A stretch of 64,000 nucleotides of DNA from Sthenelais limicola. Its lineage: Eukaryota > Annelida > Polychaeta > Phyllodocida > Sigalionidae. The notes under the pieces were generated by a model. That model did no database searches. It had not been told where the DNA came from and saw only the letters and a program-made list of their open reading frames with translations. Location of the stretch: assembly GCA_942159475.1 (NCBI GenBank), contig OW804094.1, positions 126,962,755-127,026,754 of the forward strand, given 5' to 3'. Below, piece by piece: positions 12,520-20,606 of the stretch (position 1 is the first letter of the stretch; the number at the start of each line of letters is the position of its first letter). The position numbers and the translations under genes are program-made.

Positions 12520-12599
12520 GTGTTCTTGGGCGGATCCTGCATGTTTCCCCGCTAATCGGGGCTTCATCAGGGAGGGCTATTATAAATATTCAAGAACAC
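12520..12599 (-). ncRNA. Hammerhead-ribozyme-like motif, probably decayed
   Basis: Read on the minus strand: GTGTTCTTG (12599-12591), then CTGATGA (12570-12564), then a CCCCG/CGGGG hairpin, then GAAAC, then ATGCAGGATC, then CAAGAACAC (12528-12520), which pairs with the first segment. This is the order of a type I hammerhead: stem I, CUGAUGA, stem II, GAAA, stem III, UH, stem I. The fit is imperfect: AG is unpaired before stem II, stem III is almost absent, and the base before the UC is A rather than G. Such motifs occur in Penelope-like elements and retrozymes. It may be a relic or a coincidental hairpin. Confidence 0.35.
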
Positions 12600-13311
12600 G
12601 TTATTCCACATCATATTCCTATTCACTAGGATCCTTGTAATATATCACAACAAAAGGTCGAATAGAATATATATTTGTTGGGTAATTTGTAACCTGAAAA
12701 TGGCATGTCTTTTAGAAACATTCACCTGAATGCTCTCACTTCGTTAGCTACCATAGCCCTCTTATAATTGTATTGATGGTTTGATGCTTGAGATCCCTCA
12801 GTAAAATGGAGAAATTCCAGAATTCTTCCAAACGTGTTCGCACCACCCAGGGCGAGCTAGTCTATCCATCTTATGCATAGTCTCTGACGAAGATTTGTTA
12901 TACGTATGATCCCAGGATAACCAAGGCAATCAAGTATTTTTGTTCGCTTCATCTGGGGAAAATACTCCTTATCTTGATCCCACACGATTCGCTTTACGTC
13001 ACAGATATATGCGATGTTTCAGTCCGGCGACCGTTTGGTTGCTTGTCAGACACTTTTACTCATGGATATATATCTAATTTTACTCATGAATATTATATCT
13101 AATTTCTGATTTTTATCAATATCATAATATTAATGGATAAGATCGTAACTTAGGCTTATTATGGGTATGGTATGTACTATTAGAAAATCAACTTACACAA
13201 TTGTATCTTTACATTTCCTTTACTGATGACTGGGAATTTGAGCTTTGTCATTGCATCATAGCCGAGCATAGAAGTAAAATAATGCACATTAAATATGCAG
13301 ATATTTTAAGC

Positions 13312-13365
13312 ACATGAAGTGGGACATGTAATCAAATAAATTTGGTTAAATGTCTCACTTCATGT
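13312..13365. repeat. Near-perfect 26-bp inverted repeat
   Basis: The left arm begins ACATGAAGTGGGACAT and the right arm ends ATGTCTCACTTCATGT. The inner CAAAT/ATTTG continues the stem to a 2-base loop at 13338-13339. As RNA of the plus strand only one pair (G opposite A) fails and two pairs are G-U. It has the length of a short pre-miRNA, but the loop is too small for a typical one. Confidence 0.85.
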
Positions 13366-13879
13366 AATGTTACATTTTACATTACGATTGGGTGGCCCTA
13401 TGGCGATAGGCTTCTGCAATACTTAGTATGGAGTGTAGATGGTGATCTCTCTTGTAGGTGCTGCACGCTGTAGGTACTCTCAAGAAGTATTTGGCGATTG
13501 GACGGCCCTCTAGGCGTTGTGCTTTGTACTAGTATCGCCCTCGTGCTCGTGCCTAGATGACTGCATCGATGTTTGAAATCTGAAAATAGGCTTTCAAATA
13601 TACGTCATCTAACACAAAATTGTCACGTATTCCCTGCTATGTAAATTTGAAATAAGATAATTCATCGTCAGGGTCGCATGAAAAGCACCTGAATTTGTGA
13701 CTCTTCCTTGATGTCTTGTGAATAAAATTGATTTCAAAACGTGAAAAAAAAAAAACACTTCATAGTTATGCATATGCAACGGAATGTAGTTACATTCTAA
13801 TGTGATGGATCTGTTTTGTTTTAGTTTTTTTTAAAGAAAAAGTGTATACATGCGATGGATCTATTGATTTCTCATTTCA

Positions 13880-14124
13880 TGCACTTGTCTATTGCACCCG
13901 AGGGTGTGGGGGAATGTCCTGGGCATGTTGGGAAATTATGATGAAACCCCCGACCCCCCAGGGCAAGAATTGTAAATCCCCGACCCCCTGAGGCACGTTT
14001 TTAAAATCCTGTACTAGATACAGCAGTAAACTAAGGGAAATCCCCGCCTGGGTGGGGGCATATTATATCTGACATCACCCTAGGCCCGTAGGGGTCGGGG
14101 TAGGGGTTGTAATTGACAGGTACA
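13880..14124. mobile_element. Small TIR element family 2, copy 1
   Basis: It begins TGCACTTGTCTATTGCACCC and ends GGGGTTGTAATTGACAGGTACA, the inverse of the left end with few changes. The interior carries GGGGGAATGTCCTGGGCAT, CCCCCGACCCC and GGGAAATCCCCGCCTGGGTG, all shared with the copy at 25579. It has no coding capacity. The length, C/G-rich subterminal runs and TIRs suggest a non-autonomous DNA transposon. Confidence 0.65.
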
Positions 14125-14276
14125 TTATTTTGACTGCTCACGAGGCCGTCTGTTGAACAACTGCAATTGCTGTCTTCCCCAAAATATTAGTTTCATAGCT
14201 CGCGTTATTGTAGATGTGCAAAAGCAAAAGTACAGAAGCATTCTATTTTTGTCTAGAGGCTCGATTTTTCTAGATA

Positions 14277-14468
14277 GTCTAGGCTCAGAACCTCTCAGAT
14301 CAGATAAGAATGGTATGTTAGTGAATGGACGCCTGTTGTCCTAATGACATTCCCGACCCTAGAGTAGGCGTCCTAAAGGGTTTTCTAATGGCATTTTGCT
14401 GATTTAAGCAAGAAGCTTTCCCTCCGTTTGAAGGGACTCTCAACTCTGAGCCACTGTAGAGGGACGTT
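14277..14468 (+). repeat. Dispersed repeat family 1, copy 1
   Basis: This block of about 190 bp starts GTCTAGGCTCAGAACCTCTC and ends CTGTAGAGGGACGTT. It aligns along its length with 48475-48650 and, at its 3' end, with the inverse of 18481-18534. GGCTCAG near the start and CTGAGCC near the end are inverted repeats, suggesting a small MITE-like element. It abuts the foldback element on its right. Confidence 0.65.
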
Positions 14469-14503
14469 ATATTCTTTTGAAGTTAGCTAGAAAGGTGGAT
14501 CTG

Positions 14504-15688
14504 CAGGCGCGCACATAAAGAAGAGACAATTAAAACGAGACAATTTTTAGCAAATCTAGACAAAACCGCGCTCATAAAAAAATTGTCCTTATAGCTATTT
14601 TCAGGCTGTTTTGTCTTGAAATGTTGAAGTTTTGTCTCTAAATTTATAATTTGGAGACAATTTTGCCTTAGATTTGAATTTAACCTAGGCAATCAAGTAA
14701 GTAATCAGTGATGAATAAAGGTTTTTTGAAACTTTCAAGACTTTAGACAATGTCTAGGCAAAAATCTTCAATAAAATCCCTGGCTTCAAGGACAATCTTG
14801 AAAGGTGTGCACATAAAGTCAGATTGTCCTTGTCCTTGAAGCCTGATTTTGTCTTTGTCTCTGAAAATGAGACTATATAGCCTCTCCAGTTTTTGTCCTA
14901 ATTTGTGGTAGTTTTCTGGTGGCTGGCGGTAGTTTTTGGCATGGTTTGGCGGTCGAGTAAGCCTGTAATGTAAAGCAACCAAAATTGTCTCCAAATTGTG
15001 AATTTAGTGACAAATTCAATATTTCGAGACAAAACCACCTAAGGACAGCTATCTGAGTTGTCCTTAATTCTTTTTTCTTTCAGCCTCAAAATTGTCCCAG
15101 AGACAATTGTAGAATTGTCCCAGAGACAATTGTAGAATTGTCCCAGAGACAATTGTAGAATTGTCCCAGAGACAATAGAATTGTCCCAGAGACAATAGAT
15201 GAACTGCATTCAATGTAAAACCGCCAAAATTGTCTCCAAATTGTGAATTTAGTGACAAAACTCCAACATTTCAAGACAAAACCACCTAAGCTATTGGAGC
15301 TGTCCTTAGTTTTTGGTCTTTCGGACTCCTAATTGTCACAGAGACTCCAAAATTGTCCCAGAGACAATAGACAAACTGCTTTATGAACACAATATATTGT
15401 CTAGAACTACTTAAAATTGTCTCGTTTTGATTGTCTCTCCATTATCTGTGCACCTGCTGCAAATCTTACAAAATAGCTTGTATCTCTATGCAAAAAACTA
15501 CCGCCAGCCGCCAGAAAACTACCGCAAATAAGGACAACAATTTTAGAGACAATTACTTTGTCTAATTTTCAGAGACCGGAGACAAAAACAAAATCAGATT
15601 TCAAGATTGTCCTTGAAGCCGGGGATTTTATTGAGGATTTTCACCTAGACATTGTCTAAAGACTAGTTTTTTATGTGCGCGGGCCCTG
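14504..15688. mobile_element. Foldback-type element with ATTGTC/GACAAT modules
   Basis: The ends are CAGGCGCGCACATAAA (14504-14519) and TTTATGTGCGCGGGCCCTG (15670-15688), which are inverted repeats of each other apart from a small insertion. Inside, 14740-14990 is an imperfect inverted repeat of about 15430-15662; for example ACAATGTCTAGGCAAAAATC pairs with GATTTTCACCTAGACATTGT. A direct-repeat module (CCAAAATTGTCTCCAAATTG) occurs near 14990 and 15225, and a tandem array sits at the centre. Open frames here are shadows of the repeats, so no transposase is encoded. It is probably a non-autonomous DNA element. The flanking 8-mers share only GATC, so no clean target duplication can be claimed. 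Confidence 0.7.
15090..15198. repeat. Five tandem palindromic units in the foldback core
   Basis: Three 23-bp units (15090-15112, 15113-15135, 15136-15158) are followed by two 20-bp units (15159-15178, 15179-15198). All contain ATTGTCCCAGAGACAAT, itself an inverted repeat of ATTGTC/GACAAT around CCAGA. The short form lacks TTG within the spacer. The units are identical apart from that deletion, so the array is young or homogenised compared with the diverged arms around it. Confidence 0.85.
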
Positions 15689-15988
15689 ATGATCAAGAAT
15701 AAATAGGAATGTTCGTATTTTGGGGGTGGGGTGTTAAGTGCTCTTAGTCGTATGAATTGCATACACCAAATTTCAAGTCTGTATATCTAATATGTTTATG
15801 CGTTTCTAAGGTCATCCGACGGTATACATTTAACTACTAGTTATCCAGAAATATCACTAACTATTTCTTTTTAGCTTTTATTCATGACATCCTGCCATCT
15901 GGGCTTATACAGTAGTAAGACACGGTAATGAATGATTGAATAAATGAGGTAGAAAAAAGGATAGACAAAGATATTAAAATTAGATTCT

Positions 15989-16137
15989 CGTTTCTTCAAC
16001 GGTTAGAAAAATATATCAAGATCAGACTCTTCTTTCTCTACCATAAATATCGTACTAATATAACGTTTCTTCAACCGTTAGAAAATATCAAGAACAGACT
16101 CTTGCTTCTTTAACATAAATATCATTCCTAGTATAGG
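15989..16137 (+). repeat. 75-bp tandem duplication
   Basis: Two adjacent copies begin CGTTTCTTCAAC.GTTAGAAAA (15989 and 16064) and share CAAGA.CAGACTCTT and CATAAATATC. They have diverged by several substitutions and small deletions. Confidence 0.8.
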
Positions 16138-16770
16138 CTTGTACATAAAACAGAGGGTTACATATAGGAATATTCACCGCGAAAGTGCTTGAACGTGAAA
16201 GCCTGGGTAAGGTGTGGATGGTTGGTTGACATAGGGTGGGAGGTACGCAAAATAGAATTTACAAAAGTCCTCGGAAATGATTGAACCTCGGTGGATAGCG
16301 TTCAGCACTTGGGTCGACCAAACTCAGCATTTGGACTCGAGCGAGAAAATTTATTTTTCGACGAGGGAAGAGCATATTTTTAACTGATAGTAGTGGGTAC
16401 ATTGTCATCCATCCAACAAATCGCCATGGAACCTTTTCCATACTCTAGCTAAATCATCCTTGATTAATACAGTTGTGCACCTCGATCTTAATTCTGCTAA
16501 TACATGTTTAAATACAAGTGAGCCATTGTGGAACAATATTTGCTTGTGAATATATGAGCTTTACCTTGAATTATGACCCAGTTGATTATAATGGAATTGT
16601 GACTTCTCACCCCTATGCCGAAAAGTATATCTTGTGGCACTATAAGGAGGGACTGGCCTTGTTTTTTTTATTATTAAGGATAAGGTCGCCATTGGGTTTG
16701 TAGTTGAGATGACTGAGATGAGAGGGCTTTGGTTACTGTGCAGTCAATGAAAAAATGTCTGATATCGTCC

Positions 16771-16980
16771 TTTCCTTTATTATTATTATTATTATTATTA
16801 TCAACTTTTATTATGACACAAAGTATACATTATCGGGCAAGACCCTCTAAGAATAGATCTTCCTGGGTGCCCTTAAAACAAGTAAAATAAGGGTATAAAT
16901 ACATATAGCGTGGTACATGTGATATTGCATATTGCATGCGAAATTATTGTTCTGGTAATTAAAAGTCCTTAAGGTGTATT
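16771..16980 (-). mobile_element. Short retro-insertion with (ATA)n tail inside the LINE
   Basis: This 210-bp block sits between two GTCC direct repeats (16767-16770 and 16981-16984). On the minus strand it ends in ATAATAAAAGTTG followed by (ATA)n, a form common at LINE 3' ends. Removing it restores the host LINE reading YED-DIRHFF without a frame break, which shows that it arrived later. It is probably a 5'-truncated LINE 3' end or a SINE; no tRNA-type promoter was seen. Confidence 0.65.
16776..16801 (+). repeat. (ATT)n microsatellite
   Basis: About eight TTA triplets form the tail of the retro-insertion at 16771-16980. Confidence 0.9.
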
Positions 16981-17082
16981 GTCCTCATAAGGTCCTTCAC
17001 AGAAGGAACATTCGGCTGAACTTTTTACAGTTATGCTTCTTAAGTTATGCTTCTTATTTACACTGGGTTGGCATAAAACTTT

Positions 17083-17520
17083 TTTTTTTTATTACAAATC
17101 TGGCCGTACAAGTTTATCAAATTCACAAAAAGCGCGTGTCCACTACGTGGATGTATTCGTGCGATGCCTAAATTAATTTCCATACCATTGAATATAAGTC
17201 TACCTTCTAACGTCATCATCAAAACCAGCATAACATATGTGCCAAACTTCTAAGATTAACAGCTTTAAGCGGCCCTACAACAATACATTGACTTCATCCT
17301 CACATTAATCCAACTAACGAATTATTAGAACTTTCATCTCACATATTACTTGCGTTACTATATTCAGTCTTATACCTGTGCAAATGGCTCCAAATTGGTT
17401 TTTACTATACCGTTGTCACACATAATCGCCTAGCTCTGATGAGAGCTTTCATTAAAAACAGGGACATTTAATAGCCACCTTAACAGTGGTTGCTAGATTT
17501 CATATGTGATATGTAGTAGC
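17083..17520 (-). mobile_element. A-tailed insertion inside the LINE, related to 9996-10290
   Basis: The plus strand begins with a T-run (A-tail on minus) followed by ATTACAAATCTGGCC. About 100 bases next to the tail align loosely with the block starting near 10000, including ACAAAAA, TGTCCAC, GTG.ATGT.TT and TGCC. It separates the LINE blocks FQYRLLH and KKHNLRSITVKSSAEC. Its far end is not sharply defined. Confidence 0.45.
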
Positions 17521-18480
17521 CTGTACTGGAAGGCATGAAGCCTGGCTTCCTTGGTGACCTTGTACGGTCTGCCGAATATTTTTTTCCAGTTAACTTGGCC
17601 AAAATCTGAGTCATTGAGACCTAAAGTTTTTTGCCATCTATACAACTTAGTACATTCAGGTTTCCTTTTCTTTATTAAAGCATTGTTATGGCTTTGGCGC
17701 CTGCTGTTCTGGCGTCTAAGAGAACATTTCCAATATTTATATTTATTTTTTCAGAAATGGGGACCTGATGGCCCCTATGTAACAGTGGCCACCAAGTGGT
17801 CGGTATTGCTTTCATGAGTTCTTCTCTCAGGTGATAAAATGAGGAGATGCCATTCTCCTTCTCAATTCCGACAATATTCATTAACTCGCCATTTTCCTTA
17901 ATATGATCGCCTATTACAATAATACCTTTAGCTTCCCACTGTTTGTAGTGAAACAATTTACCTTTCGTTTTAATTAGTCTGTTTCTCCAGACTCTTTCCG
18001 CCATGACCTCCTCGTGGGTAGAGGGGGATTTGTAGTAAAAGTGCCTCTTCCAATACAGGAACACATCCTTATAAAACCTGGCCTCTAGGGCCCTCTAACA
18101 ATTTGTGTTATTACCATCTAAAACTATTTTTTGTTCAAACATAGATCTATAAAGAAGTGCTTATTGGATTTCCCAAAGATTAATAGCGTTGGAATCCGCT
18201 TGATCACACCCGCTCAAACACAATGCTATCTCAATGTCCAATTTGTGCGACTTAGAACACATTTTTCTATGACACATCACTAATGAACTTTGAAGCTTTA
18301 AGCATGGTGGATTCATACTTGGGGCCATCACACTGGTAGAAAATTACTTTATTCATAGAATTAGACTAATGCAAGCAGGTGATCTACAGTTTAATATCTG
18401 CCTTTTCAGGACTGACAATACGTTACAACAGGTTAAATTGATTCAATATATCTCTATCCGCAATGCAGTTTAATATTGGA

Positions 18481-18534
18481 ACGTCCCTCTACAGTCTAGG
18501 CTCACAGTTGAGAGTCCCTTCAAACTGAGGGAAA
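18481..18534 (-). repeat. Dispersed repeat family 1, fragment
   Basis: On the plus strand ACGTCCCTCTACAGT is the exact reverse complement of the end of copy 1 (14454-14468). The homology continues through GTTGAGAGTCCCTTCAAAC and GAGGGAAAGC. It lies about 120 bases before the first visible CAAP1-like exon. Confidence 0.6.
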
Positions 18535-18563
18535 GCTGAGCCTTGCCGTTGCATGTATACATA

Positions 18564-18583
18564 TGACCATATATATATGGTCA
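18564..18583. repeat. 20-bp perfect palindrome
   Basis: TGACCATATA and TATATGGTCA form a perfect palindrome with no spacer, 70 bases before the first visible CAAP1-like exon. Confidence 0.85.
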
Positions 18584-18652
18584 CATAGATTTATCTTATA
18601 AGTAACTAATAACCTCCGCTAATAACCATTCTTCTATTCCTCTCTTCTACAG

Positions 18653-18872
18653 GTGCTGATCCGGACACGATTTCATCCACGGATACAGAGGACGATAGCT
18701 CTGAAGAGGAAGAGGAGCAGGGAGGAGAAGGAGTGGAAGAGGAGGACCATGAATCCGTTGGAGGATCGTCTCAAGGATCTGCAGCTGAGAGTGTGGCAAG
18801 TGAAGTTGATCCACCAGATGCATCACAAAGTCAGCATATCGACTCCACCTCTTTACAAGAAGAACAAATCAG
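18653..18872 (+). CDS. CAAP1: CAAP1-like internal exon, acidic segment 1
   Basis: The acceptor is a pyrimidine-rich tract ending CTTCTACAG at 18652. The donor is AG/GTGGGT after 18872. The exon starts with the last two bases of a split codon (GT, so Gly if the preceding exon ends in G), then 72 codons, then AG carried into the next exon. The residues begin ADPDTISSTDTEDDSSEEEEEQ and stay acidic to SLQEEQI. A second open frame here gives an Arg-rich peptide, but only the acidic frame keeps phase with the next exon. The upstream partner exon is not visible in 1-18652. Confidence 0.68.
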
Positions 18873-20574
18873 GTGGGTTTTGACTATTTATGGCGAGATC
18901 ACCTTAAACACTGTTCTGAAATACATCTTAATTTATTTTGTACATGTATTTACAACAATGCAGAATTGTCACAATCTGTAAAATATATATTTATAAGGGA
19001 ACCCCCGAGTTATTTTAGATACGTGTAAAATAAGCGTGTCTTTCAACTATGAGTGAGTGACATTGGTTGCTTTACGCCCTTATCAACACATTTAATATGG
19101 TTATATCAAGGGCGGGAAGAAGAAGGGAGAGAAAGACAGAGAAAAAGAGACAAAAAGGCTTTCAACTATGACTTCTAATGTACTATTATCTTAAGGTATA
19201 CTGACATTGTTAGTAGTTATGTCCTTTCCGTGTCCTGTGTGGGTACGGTGCCTATAGAATGAATGAATTGCCTTTCAAAGTCTTTCAGGATTTTCCAACA
19301 TTTTTAAAGCGCTATTTTAATTGCTAATTTTACCATTCTTAAACGAATTATAAGCAGTCATTCTCAATGTTTCATGAAAGTACAAATACTCATGAGAAAC
19401 ACCTGTGAAATGGTGTATTTCCTGGTAAGGTAAAGACAAGGAAATCTTTGGCTAAGCATGGTTTCCCGTTTCTCCGCAAGGTATCAGCACTCCTGCCTTA
19501 GAAATGTAGAGGCAGTCGCCACCTATCGCATTCCAGTAGTCTAAAATCAAGCGATAGATTGCCTTCAATATAATAATGAAAGGGTGTTATTTCTGGAGAG
19601 CCGTTGGTATATTTATGTTATGGATATCTGAATTGTTTTTCGTCGATATTAGTTACACCACACCACTTAAAGGATATTAGTATGTATCATTGTTTCACTT
19701 TCTGGTAATTGCAGTAGGTGTAGTAACTATCAAAACAGATGGGTCGAGGTTAGGAATTGGAACAGTGATATCAAACTGTATATAAACTTTGAATCCACAG
19801 GCTCCAATTAAGGGGTGGGCGGCTGTGTCCAAAACAAAATTAAATATCTGTTTAGCTACTATATCTTCGTGTCAGATGTGCCACTCATGATCATTATTTC
19901 CAAAACGTTAGACAAATGTTTCTTACAGTGGAGTGTTATATTGATTACAGTGAGGGTAATGGAAGCCCAGTCTCAAATGCCAGTGCAGCTGAAGTGGAAG
20001 ATGTAAGTGAGTATGAAGACGAAGAAGCTGGAATGGGAGAAGAAGTACAAGAGGAGAAAGGTGAAGGCAATGGTGAGACTGTTCTCCCAGCCGGCGGTGA
20101 GGCTGACGGAGAGAAAGGAGAAGATATAGATGATGAACAAATATCTCAAGTCAAGGTGGAACATGAAAGCCCAGAACAGCCACCTGAAGAAGAAAATGGG
20201 GAAGAAACAGTGGACAATGTTGTACAGGTATTTGATTAAAAACATTCAGATATGAAGTTAATTATTCTATATTTACTGTGACTTTGATTAAGAAATCATA
20301 CACAAGAATTCGAGGGATTTGTCTATCTAACTGTCTATTTATCTGTCTATCCATCTACATGTATGTATCTATGTCTCTATCTATCCATACTTCTATTGAT
20401 CTATCTAAACTATCTATCTTCTATTGATCTATCTATCAATTATTCTATCCATACTTTTATATATCTATCTTCTATCCATACATATATTTAATCCATATAT
20501 CTAATCTGTCTATCTATCTTCTATCCATACTTCTATCATACATCTGTCTATCTATCTAATTATCTATTTAATTT

Positions 20575-20606
<32 letters not shown>

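Larger units (their letters stand above)
9441..14276. other. AT-rich repeat island, left part
   Basis: Outside the listed repeats this stretch is AT-rich with many short direct-repeat words and homopolymers. No coding frame with support was found; the longest (145 codons on the minus strand at 12105-12542) is Ile/Tyr/Asn-rich and overlaps the hairpin region. Confidence 0.5.
16660..18230 (-). mobile_element. Decayed LINE (C-terminal ORF2 region), interrupted twice
   Basis: Read on the minus strand from about 18230, the translation follows the region after the reverse transcriptase palm in non-LTR retrotransposons. ARFYKDVFLYWKR is followed by VWRNRLIKTKGKLFHYKQWEAKGI, the usual 'Y..W...GI' block, then VNWKKIFGRPYKVTKEARLHAFQYRLLH, then a Cys-rich AECSFCEGPYED and DIRHFFIDCTVTKAL. 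The copy has an in-frame stop near 18110 and is broken by insertions at about 17083-17520 and 16771-16980, so it is dead. An A-rich run near 16660 may be its 3' tail. The clade was not determined. Confidence 0.75.

Noticed and set aside
12105..12542. Minus-strand open frame of 145 codons
   Set aside because: The composition is driven by AT-rich DNA (Ile, Tyr, Asn, Arg). There is no recognisable motif or splice logic, and it overlaps the CCCCG hairpin module.
14743..14994. Open frames within the foldback element
   Set aside because: They follow the inverted and tandem repeats on one strand and have no homology to a transposase.
18653..18883. Arg/Lys-rich frame across the first visible exon
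   Set aside because: It does not keep phase with any downstream exon, while the acidic frame does at all three junctions.
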